DNA of 64,000 bases, from contig NW_026944385.1 of the NCBI RefSeq assembly GCF_033439725.1, forward strand, positions 3,691,001 to 3,755,000, given 5' to 3'. The stretch's first letter is position 1, and the number at the start of each line of letters is the position of its first letter. Under the pieces are notes generated by a model. That model was not told where the DNA came from. It made no database searches and was given only the letters and a program-made list of their open reading frames with translations. This document shows, one piece after another, positions 46,013 through 58,594 of this stretch. The position numbers were made by a program, and so were the translations under genes. The stretch comes from Neurospora tetraspora (taxonomy: Eukaryota; Ascomycota; Sordariomycetes; Sordariales; Sordariaceae).

Positions 46013-46613
46013 ACTACCGGACTTTGATAGTAGGAGGGTATAATGATGAAAGCTACGACTAGAAGGGGTGGTAGAAAGCAACAGGAGGAAGATCAACGCG
46101 GGCGACATTGCCTTGTGCGTTTGTACAAATAGTTATTGTAAAGCATTTGGTGCATGGGTAGGCGTTCGGGTTACGAAAGACGGGAGTGCCCGTTTAGTCG
46201 TTTATTAAAGGAGAACAGGGAAGGAATAGATTTAGAGAAAGTGATCGTGGAATCGGGAATTGCTAGAAAGGGGCAGGGGAGATGCTCAAGTCAAACATCA
46301 AGTAAGCGGAAGCCGAAGTGACGACGGGATGGTATATGGACCCGACGGTGAGGACGGAGCCACTCACCTCGGTCAGGGCGGGGTCGGACCCGATCGATCA
46401 CATGTAGGTACCACGTCCGCTCTGTCGCACGAGCCACTCATTCAGTCAAGGCAACCCCAAGCTCAACTTTAAACCTTCACTTCTGAAAGTCAACACCAAA
46501 GTCAAAGTCTGTGGCCTACGGTGCCTTTTTAATCCTTCTTTCCATTCTTCTTTCATTTTCAGGTTACATTTTCGAACGCCGAGACTGGGCAAGCAAGCAA
46601 GCAAACATCAACA
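46013..46613. other. Spacer between COX23 and MDM20
   Basis: This 601-nt stretch carries the COX23 3' flank and the MDM20 promoter; nothing coding was recognised. Confidence 0.55.
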
Positions 46614-49600
46614 ATGTCATATGGTCGATATGGGCGCCCAGCCCTGAAAAACACCGTCGACGTCCAGTTACAGACCGCCTTCACTGACGGCAACTGGAAC
46701 ACCGTCATTCGTTTGGCCGACAAGCGCTTCAAATCTCTCAAGGACCCTTACTACGAGGTATACTGTTCATGACACTACTCATCAGTCCAGTCACTCACTA
46801 TTTCCCATTAGGCAATCAGAATCGCTGCCGAGTCTCAGCTCGATGGCACCACAGAAAGGTGCACGGCACTGATCGCCATCGACGAGCTCGTCAAGTCCAA
46901 GGCTGTGCCCGACTATGACACCCTTGAGCTGCTCGAGTGGGCTGCGCGAGAGTACCTCTACGACACCGAGTATGCCGAGACGTTGGGTCCCCTCAGAGCC
47001 CGCTGGGTGAAGGCGAACCCCAAGAGCAAGTTTGCCGTGAAATGCCTTCAGTCCTGCTTGGAGTATTGGGACCTTGTGAGCGCTCAGCAGATTGCCACGA
47101 CGCTGGACAAGGCCTTCGCCAACTCGGGAGACCGCCAATACATGTTCTGGAGCATTACTCTCACCTACCTCCTTTCAGTGAGTCCCCTTTATACCCTGAG
47201 GGAAAAAAAGGAAAAAACAGCTGACATGTTCAGGTTAGCCCCCAGTGCAGTGAGGCCAGCAAAAAGGTGTATAGCCTTCTTGTAGTGAAGCAACTTGAGA
47301 GGGCGGCTGATATTACTGAAAACGTATGTTGCTCACACTTTGTCAGTCAGAAAGTGCCTAACCCCAGCTTTAGTGCGAGAAAGTCGAGCCTAAAGATCGA
47401 GGTCTGCTTCAAGAAGAGGAGATCTCTCTTTACTACCGGGTCATGCTCTCTCATGGCTCCAAAGAAGACTTCATCAGCCGCATGCAGAGCCCCAAACTGG
47501 GACCTCTTGCCCAGCTCAAGCATGGTCGCAAGGACCTGTTCTACCAAGCCCTGAACGCCTATGAGTCGTGGGGCGAATGGGACCGCATCTATGACCTTTG
47601 CCGTCAAGCTCTCAGACTGGGCCTTGATGGTGCGACACCGACCTTCTCCGTCTGCGACTACAAGGTGTGGAAGAAGTTCGCCTTGGCTGCCAGCAAGTCC
47701 AAGGATCAGGAGACTGCCCTTGGAGAGGTGCAGAGCATCCTCAAAGAGTTCATTGCGCTCAAGACCAACACCGCCATGTACAAGAAGAACATTGCTCTCG
47801 CCCTCCTCGACACCGCATTCCGTCAGCCTGTGGTACCAGGAAGCTCTGGTAATGACTCCGGCTTGACCCCGAGAGTTATCCAAATCGGCCTATACTTGGA
47901 CAGCTACTTTGATAAATTGTCTGCGTTTGACGATGTCAAGGATTTTGTCGCAGAGCTCAGCTTCGAGGAGGTCAAGGGTCTCATGGAGGAGGTCCTGCCC
48001 AAGATGCTTGAAGAGGTGAGTTCCATTCTCAAATCGTCTGACATGACGACACATCACTAACCTTGTCTTTATGTAGAAGTCTGAAAAGTCTAGTCAGGTT
48101 ATCCTCAAGTCACTAATCTGCAAGCTGCGCTACCTGCTCACCACTTGCACACAAACACTCTCCCATAACCCGTCCGTGGTGGACGGCCAAGAGCAGGACA
48201 AGCCATACCAATGCCGTCTGTGCTCCACCCTTACGTCTCTACCATGCGAGAGCTGCTTGAGGAGCGTGGTTACCGAGGCCGCCCAAATATACCAGCAGAT
48301 AGTCGACGACTCAGAGCTGTTGGCAGCTATCCCCCGTCTCGACAAGGACCCCCGCATTGACTTGGCCCTTGTCATGGGCAATTCGATCCTCAAGCTCTCT
48401 GGCTTGCGTCCTCGCGCTTCCGATGTTGCCCCGGCACCGCTGCGGGATGTGAACCCTTCGCTGTTCCTCCAGGCGGTCCTCGTCTTGGATACCCAGCTAA
48501 AGGTTACGCCTAGCGATGTCGCGCTGCGCCTCCTACTGGCCCAACTCTACCTCCTCCTTGGATGCGCTTCCTATGCCTACCAGATCTGGACTCCTCTGGA
48601 TGTCAAGCGCACTATCCAGGATTCCCTCAGTCCCCTCTTCTTTGACAGGATATCAAGCTTGTCACCGGGTCTGTTTACCGGTACCCGCCCATTGATGGAG
48701 CCGCTGCGGTTATACTACAATAACAGTCTGCACAGTAGCTGCCCCTTGCGGATCTGGGACGCGTTCGGCTCTGGGAGCTACAGCAGTATTCTGGAGATGA
48801 CCGAGTTCGACAGCAAGCTGCGGAGAAGCTGCACGCTTATGATGTCCATTGTGGAAGAGCGACGGGCAACTCGTGCCTTTGGCGGAAAGATCGAATGCGA
48901 GATTGGCGATTTGGCACTCACTGGTATGTTCATCTTGATCATATTTCTCTCTGCGCAACACTAACATCTTCCCAGAAAACATCGATGACACAACCACCCT
49001 ACTCAACAAAACCGACTACGGTTCATTCGTCAACCTCGAAAGCCCTCAGGGTCCTCCCATCCAAGAGTTCCTCCGTATCGGCCCCGAGCTTTCCGTAAGC
49101 CTCTCTCCCAACTGAACTCTCACCGAAGATCCTCCCAAATACTAACCACCCCCTCCCTCCTCAGAACGAGCGCGCCCACCTCTCCTTCCTCTCCGAGCAA
49201 TACCTCGACCTAATCCACCACAAACCGCCCAAGGACCACCGCCCCTACAAGCCCAGCGAGGCCGCCCTCAAAGAGCGCGCCTACACCTTCGAAACCCTCT
49301 CGCAACTCAACAACTCGCTGACAAGCTTCATCCACCGTCCCACCACCCCCTCCGCGCTCACCTCGCCAGAAGCGACTTACTACACCATCATCTCCCTCCT
49401 CTCCGCAGCCGTGCTCACCGCCCTCTCCACCACGCGCGCCGACCCGTACCCGTCCGAAACGATGAGCGTCATCACCTCGTCCATCCGCACCGCTTTCACC
49501 GGTTTGCGCACCCGCTTCACTTCTTCCTCCTCCCCTCCATCTAAGGGTGGCGTAGACGAAACCTTCCACTCCCTAACCGACACACACACCCTCTCCCACG

Positions 49601-50046
49601 TGCGCGCCACCGCCCTCGCAATGCGCCACAGCGCCGCCTTTGTACAAGCCTGGAACGACCGCGAGCTGGCCCGCGATCGCTCCGGTAAGAGTACTTTGCA
49701 CAAGGACGGTTTGGCGGAACTGAAAGCACTGGATGCCATGGCGGCTAAGACGATCACGGAAGTCAAGGGACATATACAAAAGCTGAAGGAGGCGTTGGGG
49801 CAGGGAGGGTGGTTGGATAAGATGCTTGATTGGACTTTTGGTGCTGGTGCTGGTGCTGGTGCTTCTGAAGATGGTAAGGAAGGGAAGGAGGAAGGGAAGG
49901 GGCAGACATCAGAAAAGGCTGCGCTGGTAAGGAAGGCGGTGGAGGATGTAGTTGGGGGGCGAGAGGGCGCGGAGGAGTGGGTTGGGAAGGTGGTGGAGAG
50001 TTGGGGACAAGGGGTTAAGGGGTGGGGGTTGGTGAGGATGGAGTAG
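46614..50046 (+). CDS. MDM20: NatB N-terminal acetyltransferase auxiliary subunit MDM20/NAA25
   Basis: Ribosome-associated, TPR-like regulatory subunit of NatB, which acetylates N-termini beginning Met-Asp/Glu/Asn/Gln and supports actin and tropomyosin function. Seven exons: 46614-46757, 46812-47177, 47234-47323, 47374-48015, 48077-48923, 48976-49094 and 49165-50046. They give 1029 residues, similar to animal NAA25 and longer than yeast Mdm20. The protein is helical throughout, with tandem TPR-like repeats in the first half (e.g. WNTVIRLADKRFKSLKDPYY, LFYQALNAYESWGEWDRIYD). The central block (RLLLAQLYLLLGCASYAYQI, then WTPLDVKRTIQDSL) is strongly typical of the family. The C-terminal ~60 residues contain Gly/Ala and Glu/Lys low complexity. 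All introns are 50-70 nt with standard donors, and every junction keeps the frame. Confidence 0.95.
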
Positions 50047-51056
50047 AATAAATGGGTTGGTATAGTTTAGGGGTGTGATGGGATGGGTATGTATACATGA
50101 TAGATTTGGTAGAGAAAAGCATGGTTCAAGTGAAAGAGATGGGAATTATTATAGCCCGGGAAAGGGAATGAAGGAATAACATTGAAGTGTCAAACATTTG
50201 CCCCAGGTTCATCACTTAGCCCTTCAGTTGAATATGCAGAATCGAGATCCAACGTATGTAACTCTTGTCGTTGGCTGAAGAGCTTCTTCAACCATCCTTC
50301 AACTCCATATCAGATTTCAGGTCTCCAGTTAACTCCCAAGGTCCAAGCAATCAGCCTGACCTAGCGTATGGTAACCAGGTCTCGAGTTACCTTGCATGAC
50401 CTAGCATATTCCCAGGTCCAAACACAGTCTCATCATATTCGAAAACCATATCCTTAGATGTCTCATTAACCATAACCTCAATAGAGACCTCTGAAGACCC
50501 TTCTTCGAAAAACCAAATATCCGCCCTTTCCCGTCTCTGCCTATCTTCCATCGTAAGTACATCATACATTTGATATGATCAATCCATCAATCCGCCAGTC
50601 CGTCATCCCCACGTATCCTGAACCTTGAAGGGCCACCTGTCGTTTGATTGACACTCGTTCGTTATATATTTTCATCCTCCCCATTCTCTTCTCTTCTGAT
50701 CTCTTCTCTCTGTCCATCCATCCATCGATCCCATCCATTCCATGAATCCCATTCGATCGTTCTTTCTTTCGTCTCGGGTCGTTTTATGTACGTTAGGTTA
50801 TTGTTGTTGTGTTGTTGTGTTGTTGTGAGTTGTGTTTATGTGTGAGTGTGTGAGCCGCGGTGGTGGTAGGTATCGTAGTAAGCGAAAGCAAGAAAATGAG
50901 AAAAAAACACATGACGTGAAACATGAAAACAAGATCTCTATCAGCGCCTTTGCCCAGCCTCCCATATAGGTAGTGAGATGAGAAGAACGAGATAAAAAAA
51001 AAGACGCGCCCCCCCTTTTTCTCCAACAGACCCCTTCAACCCGCAATCTACCGGCC
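50047..51056. other. Intergenic space between convergent genes
   Basis: This 1-kb stretch lies between the 3' ends of MDM20 (+) and FIG1 (-). A GTT repeat lies near 50800-50825. No coding sequence was recognised. Confidence 0.55.
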
Positions 51057-52060
51057 TTAAGCCATGATCTCCCTCAAGACTCTCATACTCAATATCATGA
51101 CCAGCAAACCGATCGTGACAATGATCAACAGCGTGAAGCTGAACCAGCCCATCACCATGGCCGAGCTGCCCACGCCGGCCATGACGCTCCCGTTGCCAAA
51201 GTCCTGGGCGATGACGGATGCCGCTACCGACGCCGTGTGCTGCCACAGCACCGAGACCAGTACGAAGATGGTAGCGATAAAAATGATGACGAGGGCGACC
51301 TGGCTGACGGGCCGCGAAGGGAAAGGCTTGACTTCGCGCTCGGAACCCTCAGAGTCTTCCTCTTCGTGCCAGCCGGGGAAGGTGGCGAGGAGGAGGAGGC
51401 AGACGAAGGCGAAGATGATTGCGATGATGCTGTTTGTATCTTGTTAGTATATATTTGCCTTCAAAGTTAGACAAAGGTCCGTTTCTTACATCAAATACGG
51501 AAAGACAATCATGTCCTTGAACTGAGCGGCTAACCAGACCAGGTTCAACGGATCTTGATCAACCGAGATCTCGTCGGCTAGCGTTGTCGCATTGTTGCTG
51601 CACAGCCACGACCCGCCATCGGGATTAACGCAGATGCCAAAGTAGCCGACGCGCGCCTGGAGACGGGCGCCGTCCACAATGTTGGCGATCGCGGTGGTGA
51701 CGTCGTAGTGCACCTGCGAGGTGTCGGGGACGGCTTGGTAGTTTTCGTAGTAGAGCGACAACAAAAAGATATCGGGGATGACGGGTGATGAGGACGAGCA
51801 GCCTGCTAGGAGGAGGGCTATGTATGGGGTGTTAGTCTTGACTTGACAAGAAGAAAAGACGGGATTGTTCTTACATAGTAGAATGATTGTGAGCATGATG
51901 AGAATCATCAACACATGGTGATATCCCAGGAACGGTAGCCACCCTGCAGTTCATCATAGTGTTAGCTCATTCCGTTGCCTACATATCTGAGGAAGGGGGG
52001 AGAGAGAGAGAGAGAGAGAGCAAACATACGGTACCACCCTAATTGGAACCCGCTAGCCAT
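51057..52060 (-). CDS. FIG1: FIG1-family membrane protein (mating calcium influx / fusion)
   Basis: Four-span plasma-membrane protein of the Fig1 family, which in yeast supports low-affinity calcium influx and membrane fusion during mating. Four exons, 52060-52030, 51943-51875, 51817-51490 and 51429-51057, give 266 residues. A first membrane span (HVLMILIMLTIILLSLLLAG) precedes an extracellular loop with the Fig1/claudin-like signature GYFGIC-X9-C (loop ends WLCSNN). Three more spans follow: PYLIIIAIIFAFVCLLLLA, VALVIIFIATIFVLVSVL and WFSFTLLIIVTIGLLVMIL. An acidic cytosolic loop (EEEDSEGSERE) lies between spans two and three. Intron 1 contains a GA microsatellite. The family match is good; the role in this organism is inferred from yeast and other fungi. 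Confidence 0.88.
52000..52020 (+). repeat. (AG)n microsatellite in FIG1 intron 1
   Basis: About ten AG units after a G run, inside the first intron of the FIG1 gene (CT on the coding strand). Confidence 0.9.
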
Positions 52061-54601
52061 CTTGTCGTATGTATGCTGCTTCCTTCTTTAACTTTTATCG
52101 CGAATCCCTTCTTCCTTCTTCCCTTTCGTTATAGATACCGCGCCTGGTACCCACACCCGCCCTCCGCGAGGTTTGCGCCAGAGGGACGGTTGGGGATGTT
52201 TTGCGCGACGGCTTTCGAATTGCTACGTCGTTTGGATCCTTTTCGAATTCGTCGGTGTCGACTTGGAGAAGGGTTGCGCCGTAAAACGATGTCTCGCTTG
52301 TTGGAATGGAAGGCGGTCTACCTCACTTGCTGGGTGAGGTACAAGTCGTAGGTAGTTGGTAGGATGATTGGAATGCGCGATCGGGCCCAAAAAGGTGTTC
52401 GTTTCTTCCCCACGTTTTCCTTGTCTTGAATTATTCCCGCGTGTTCAAAGTGTCGGTATCCGTTTCGTCTCGTCTCTGGTTCTGCTGTTTGGGCGCGTAG
52501 CTGAGGAATGCGGGAACGCGCACTAGTTGAGGAGGTGTATGTATGAGGATGTATGGATTGACAGGCACCGCAGTGGGTTGGTTGGTTGGTGGAGGGGACG
52601 CAGTTCAGGTTGCCAGATGCAAAAGCAAGAAAGCAGGCGGGCAGCAAGCCAGCATGAAGCGGACTGGACCTAAACAGAAACAGGCAAGGGGCCAGGCACA
52701 AGGTCGACCTTTCGTCCCTTTGGATTTTCTGTCCCTTGTTTTTTTTGTCCAAGGTATGTCAATGCTGCAGCATGAATCTGCAAGGCACCACGACCGGACC
52801 TAAACTCAAGGGTTTTTTCCTCGTGCTGGAAGGGAAGCTAGGTAGGGTAGAGGTATGGAGTCCCCGCTTCGGTGAAGACGGATGTAGGCTGTAGCTGCTA
52901 GTATGGGACAACGGTGGAGGTCAGAAAGACGGATGCACGATCGAGAAGAGAGAATCGTGTCTTGCTGTGTAGTGCAGTTTCCCGTCAGTCAGGTACAGGG
53001 CAAAAGTTGGAATGGGGACAGGAAGGGTTGAGAAGCGTGAGACAAGAGACTTGGTTTGCTGGAGAGGGCGTGTGCAAGTCGTGTGCACTGGACCTGCCTC
53101 TTCTCAGCGCGCTCGCGTTGCGGAAAAGCGGTGGCTGGTTTCTGGGCAACAAATCACTGCAAACCTTCAAAAAGCTAAACAGCCCACCAGCCCACTTCGC
53201 CAGGGCAGTGACACTCGCTATTTTGGGGTCCTCGTTTGCAAGTGGACGAAATGCAAATTGTTTCCCTAGCCATTCAATTCCCTGCTTTCACTTGGGGCAG
53301 CCGGTACCTGCTTGTATCGAGCCCGTATTTGCTTGCAACGTCAGGAACGTCGAGATACCATGATGACTGGCTGAGAGTGAGCGGCCTCATACTTGGACAA
53401 GATCTGCCAGCCCGTTGTCTCCGTCTTCCCCAACCTCCCGGTTTTATTTACTTGGGCTGGCAGAGCCCGTTGTCCGGACAGTGGCAGTGGAGTGGATGAC
53501 GAAGGATGCGACGGACGGGGGGCCGAGCTCCATTTCTTGGCAGGGCAATCGCTGCGGTTGAGTTGGCGCCGTTTCGTCTGCCGTCTGAACTCTGAACTCC
53601 ACTGCAGCAGGCGGCTAAAAAGCCTGGAGACGCACGGTCCATCTTCAAAAAGGCAAGAAAGGATGACAAAAAAGTTGAGACCTTGGGCCTATCGTTTGTG
53701 ACCTCAAATTGTCTCGGCGTTTCTGTCATGAACACTCAAAGGCCGCCGTGAAAAAAAGGACTCCAGTTTCCCCGAGGCTTGGCTTCGCTCCCTGCCCTGG
53801 TTCCCTGGGCTTTCTAGCTCCATCTTTCAGCTCAACCTCCATCAGCTGAGATTTGAGATTTCCCCAACTCCCGAAAGAGCTGCCCTGATCGGAGAACGGA
53901 AAAAAAAAAGATACCAGAAGGCTGGGAGATTCAATGCAATGTAATGGAGCATGATGGCCCAAACAAGCTTCGCCCGCCTCATCGCGGAGATCATCAAAGC
54001 CGTACCTGACACGTGCTGGGGGGGGATTTGCCGATCATGACTTCTGTGTGTGTGTGACCTTGGAGTTTGTTGGAGAAGGACGCCGATATCATCTGTCAAT
54101 GCTTTCACTTACTATGGTATATAGGTAGACTCGAGGTAGAGTACAGTACAGTACACCAAATGCCATGATACCATGCCCCGGGTTTTCAGGTTGGGACGCC
54201 CCCGCTTAAAGAAGGAAGCAGATGGGATTCTTGCCTGGTATGTTATGTTGAGGGTCTGTGGTACAAAAAGAAGACATGAGAGACTTAATGTTGTTCATTT
54301 TTAAGATGGTCTCATAAGTTGTGGAATCCCATCGACTAGAGAGAGAGCTCAAGACGAAGGAAGGCATTCCAAGGCCGATTTATAAGCAGCCAGCCACACT
54401 GTGATTCTCGCCTTCCTCATAAAACCCCTCCGGGTTCCGGGTTTCGGGAAAGGAGGAGGGGTAGCACGACATGTGCTTAGTTTGAGTATATCAGAGCCTC
54501 GTGGCCTACTACAAGTTGAAATAATCGCCTAATAACCCTCCAACCTAACTAAGCATCGACTAACTTTATTCCGACAACTCCTCTCCCAACCAACAAACAA
54601 C
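52061..54601. promoter_or_regulatory. 2.5-kb divergent intergenic region
   Basis: This separates FIG1 (-) and the DsbA-like gene (+). All frames are short and lack domain-like sequence. I found no site I could name. Confidence 0.45.
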
Positions 54602-55371
54602 ATGACACACTTTCAGATCAAAGTAGTTTCCGACATCATCTGCCCTTGGGTATGGCCACCTTGACTCTTCATCCACGAACGTGTGCATGCGGCCACTTAC
54701 ACTAAGAAAATCCCCAGTGCTATGTCGGCAAAGCCCGCCTCGAGCGCGCCATAAAGCTCTACAAAGACGCCATCCCCGGCGGCGCAAACGACACCTTCAC
54801 CGTGACCTGGCACCCCTTCTACCTCGACCCATCGCTGCCCAAAACCGGCGGTGTCGACACCAAGGCCTATCTCGGCAAGAAGCTGGGCAGCCCCGAACGC
54901 CTCGCCATGATGCACGCGCGCCTCAAGGCCATCGGCGAAGGCGAAGGCATCAAGTTCTCGTTGAACGGCAGGATCGGCAACACCCGCAATGCGCACAGGC
55001 TCATTCAGCTGGCAAAGACCAAGTCCAACGAGATGGAGAATAAGACTGCTGCGGCCCTTTTTCAGTTGCATCATGAAGAAGATGGCGATGCGTCGTCGAA
55101 TGACATGCTAATTGCTGCTGGCAAGCGCGCGGGCTTGGATGGGGCCGAGGTCGAGAGCTGGCTGGATAGTGATGCAGGTGGCGACGAGGTTGATCGTGAG
55201 GTTGCAGAGGCGCAGAGGAAGGGAATCCATGGAGTTCCTAACTTTACCATCAACGGACGGTCAGAACTCAGCGGGGCGCAGGACCCGGAGACCTTTGTCC
55301 AAGAGTTCTTGCGTGTAAAGGCTGCTACTTCGGATGTTAGCGAAAGACCGTCTGATGGGCCGAGTTGTTAA
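54602..55371 (+). CDS. DsbA/FrnE-like thioredoxin-fold oxidoreductase
   Basis: Predicted soluble dithiol oxidoreductase of the DSBA-like/FrnE group (related folds include 2-hydroxychromene-2-carboxylate isomerase). Two exons, 54602-54649 and 54718-55371, give 233 residues, normal for the family. The redox motif is CPWC (14-17) in VVSDIICPWCYVG, and the 68-nt intron falls exactly between Trp16 and Cys17. The helical insertion domain covers the middle, and the cis-Pro loop is present in HGVPNFTING (about residues 200-210). No signal peptide is seen, so it is probably cytosolic. The gene ends 145 nt from the 3' end of SPC34. Its substrate is unknown. Confidence 0.92.
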
Positions 55372-55516
55372 GGGTTGGATGGCTGGCCAAGACGAACCCT
55401 GGGTAATGATGTATGACAGGCAAAACTCAGTGTCGCAAAGCCCTTGTTCCGTCGTGGTGTGATCAACTTTGACGGCTTTTGGCGTGTATGCGCTCCCCTT
55501 GAGCAGGTACCACACC

Positions 55517-56399
55517 TCAAAACTCCATCAATCCATTGAGATCGCGCTCCGTCGCCCGCAACCTCGCTTGCAACTCCCTCCTCCTTCGATCTAGCTCGCG
55601 TATCTCCTCCTCTTCCCTCCTCAGATCTTCCTCCGTCATCACGTCGGCAGCAGCCGCGCTCTCCCTGCCAGCCTCTTCCACTTCCTCCTCTTCCGCATAG
55701 CGCTCCAGGTTCAACCTGTCCAAAGCCTCTTGTTGCTCCGCCACCCTAGCCTCATAGTACGCGAGCGTATTCATCAGCTGTTCGTTCTTTCGTCGCTGAG
55801 CCGGTATCCTCTCCAGCGCGCCCGGCAAGGGGTATACGGTGCAGAGCTTCTCGGCACCGCGCAGCAGTACTTGGATGTCGAGTTCGCCGCCTCCTTGCCC
55901 GCCGCCGCCGCCACCACCACCGCTTCCGCCAGGGTTGCGTCGCGTTATTTGTGCGTGAAGATCTCCGCCCAGGACGGCGGCCACGGCTGTGTTACGGCGC
56001 GTCGGGCCGCTGCTGCGCGTCGAGTTGGCTGGTGGGCCTGTGGTGACCTCGCCGCCGGCGACGTTGAAAATGGTTTGTCGTCGGTTCGTGGGCTTTGGTG
56101 GGTCGGGTGCCTGGGTGGTGGCTTTTGGGGGAGGGGGAGGGACGGAGAAGAGGGCGCGCTCGTGGGCTTCGGTGTCGCGGATCAAGGACGTGATGTCGTG
56201 GTTGGAGAGGAGGGCGTTGGTGAAGATCTTGGGAGGGGGGAAACTAGTGGTGATGCCCGGAGGATGGGCTTTATGTTAGAAGATCAGGATACGGATTGAG
56301 GAGGAAACGCGATCAAGACTTGGCAGTGACCTACGGAAGGCTGTCGATGCTTTCGCATGACGTGGAGATTTGCTCCAAGTGCGCCAGGAGGAGCGACAT
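55517..56399 (-). CDS. SPC34: DASH/Dam1 complex subunit SPC34
   Basis: Kinetochore protein of the DASH/Dam1 ring that couples chromosomes to spindle microtubules in fungi. Two exons, 56399-56335 and 56243-55517 (91-nt intron), give 263 residues. The N-terminus (MSLLLAHLEQISTSCESIDS, then LPFPPPKIFTNALLSNHDIT) is the conserved SPC34 signature and spans the intron, supporting it. A disordered region with a Gly run (SGGGGGGGGQGGG) lies in the middle. The C-terminal ~100 residues are predicted coiled coil (ARVAEQQEALDRLNLERYAE, then RREEEEIRELDRRRRELQAR), as expected for assembly with other DASH subunits. Confidence 0.92.
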
Positions 56400-58234
56400 G
56401 GTTGAAGGGTTGTGACGCGCCACGTGTGGAATGTTGGTTCTAGTAATCTTGAGGAGGTTGTGTAAATGTGAATATTTGGTGTATCCGTTTTTGGCGTCGT
56501 TGGTTGTTGGGGTTCAAGGGACCAAAGTGAAGCTGTCGCCAGTCGGGTGAGGCCCTGTAAAGTCGGGACTTGGTGCACCGAGCGTAAACAAACAACCCCA
56601 CCCCCGCATTCCAGGCATGTGGGCCTGGGCCAGCTTCCAGATTAAGTACCAGCTACCTAAGAACTGCGCTTTGGAAGGCATAAATGAAAGGTACTCTGTA
56701 CTTCCCAGAGGTGTGTGTTGCTTCATGCTCACTTGGTTCCCGCACTCATCCTCATTGCATCTTTGCCATGTCTCCCCATTTACTTGTAAAAAATTATCAC
56801 CTCAAGCTCCTCTAAGACCTTTTGCCCATTTCAAAGCATCGTCTGTCAGAATCATAGCCTGGTGATTCTGGGATGAAGAGTCCGGAACGAAGCCGGGAGA
56901 CCCCATCAAAAAACCCAACTCGCCGTGTTGGTACAGCATCCACCCGCACCCCGCCAGCCTTCCGATTTCCGAATGGCATCCCCGACCTTCCTTGTTTTAG
57001 TTTTGACCGTGTCCGACTTCTGACAGTCTCGCAGCTGACATACAAACTGGACAATGGCATTCGGCGGTGTACAGTAGCGGCTGCCAGGTGCGAGCTGCCG
57101 TGGCCTTTCCACGTGTTTCGCCCCGGTGAGCGCGGGAACGGTAACCTCATCCGTTTCCTTTGACTATCACCGCTTTCTTTTCTCTGTCATGTCATTATCA
57201 ATCCTCCCGGTATTGTCCCAGTATATGTATTCAACCCCAAACGTTTGCTCAAGCGAGCCCTCATCAAGATGGGTGTGAATCGGCACAGTCCCGCACCCCC
57301 AACGTCTGCGCCAATGCGTGCTTTTCAATGCTCAACGGGCGTGGGCACGCATCTGCGGAATCGTCCATCATCTGTAATGCAACCTCAAGCCTCAAGCACA
57401 AGTTCATCACTCCCACAGCACACAACCCCACATTCCACTTGTCCGCATATTTCTCCCCGCCCTCCCCCTGCTGCACTTTCTTCATGTCGTCTGGTCCCTA
57501 CACACACTATCGGATGTACTGCTAGGTACTGCCTCTGCGTTGTGATGCATCCGCTACTTTGCTGCCGGTCCCTAGTTTCTGTCTTGTGCCGGCCATTCCT
57601 CACCACGATTCGTCCGTAATCTCCCTTGTTCACCAGCTCACCTCGCTCACTCATCCGAGAACCCCTGGAGGCAACTGCGCTGGCCATGATATCTATCATG
57701 AAGCCCTGGTCCCCGCCTTTGCGTATAGACGCTTGACACGACTGACAAGTGGATGCAGTACCCAAGTTGAGAGATTGCTTACTAGCATGTCACAGCATTA
57801 GCTAGATACGAGACAAAATGGGATTTTCTCCTTTGTCTATCTATCACACTCCCTCTCTCCGCCGAGAGTCGGCCCTACCTGCCATTGATGTTTCCAGTCT
57901 GCCTTTGTTTCACGATTCCGCATGGACTCATCCAGCACAGAATCCGGGGAATAGTCAGGGGTACCCGGAGCATTGCTGCCCAAGGTGCCGCTACTCTCCC
58001 CGATAGCACTGGTTTTATACCGGACGCCGAGCCGAATGGGTGGCGGATGAGCACAATACCTAGGTGTCGTATGCTAACTTCCAAGAGCTCCATGGTGGTC
58101 ATCAAAGCATGGTACCTGAAAAATGGAACCCGTAACCGAATTGTGATGAAGTTTCAAAGTGGTAGACATTCTTTCTGTCTACCTACCATAAAAGCCGCTC
58201 AGGAGATAACAACTTGTCAGAATACTGTTGTCGT
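56400..58234. other. Intergenic region upstream of SPC34
   Basis: This 1.8-kb stretch is the promoter side of SPC34 and reaches to a doubtful small frame at 58235. The frames here lack conserved-looking features. No RNA gene was recognised. Confidence 0.45.
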
Positions 58235-58594
58235 TCACCCTGCGGCTCTGCTGCGCCTTTGCACCGCCGAGCACAAAAGGATTAAGCTTTCGATATACAT
58301 AGCCGATCCCAGCTTACACAGTGGGCATAGTTTGTCGGCATCTTCCCATAGGTTACGGGTCCCGTCCCCCATTGAAAACAGTCCAACCGCAGGCATTTCC
58401 TTGCCATCGTCCCGCAGCTCTGGGAACGGGCAAAAACGACATCTCCCATTGACAGATACATATATCTCGCCATCGTCCTCCCCACACACCAAACAGCATC
58501 CGTCCTCTACTGGTCCATGCCCCGATTGGAATTTGGGTCCTCGCCAATCCTGTGCTGAAGCCTGGGCCCAATTCACATCAGACATACCTATCAT
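58235..58594 (-). CDS. Doubtful small Cys-rich protein
   Basis: An unspliced 119-residue frame on the minus strand from MIGMSDVNWAQ. It has three CxxC-like pairs (CLVC, CRFC and CPLC) in a hydrophilic context (GEDDGEIYVSVNGRC, PFPELRDDGKEMP), which suggests a zinc-binding or treble-clef-like protein. A 258-codon frame on the plus strand (57885-58661) overlaps it and looks less protein-like. There is no known family match and no promoter evidence. A splice-donor-like GTATGT lies inside the first codons, so the model could change. Confidence 0.3.
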   Translation of the reverse strand: MIGMSDVNWAQASAQDWRGPKFQSGHGPVEDGCCLVCGEDDGEIYVSVNGRCRFCPFPELRDDGKEMPAVGLFSMGDGTRNLWEDADKLCPLCKLGSAMYIESLILLCSAVQRRSRAAG

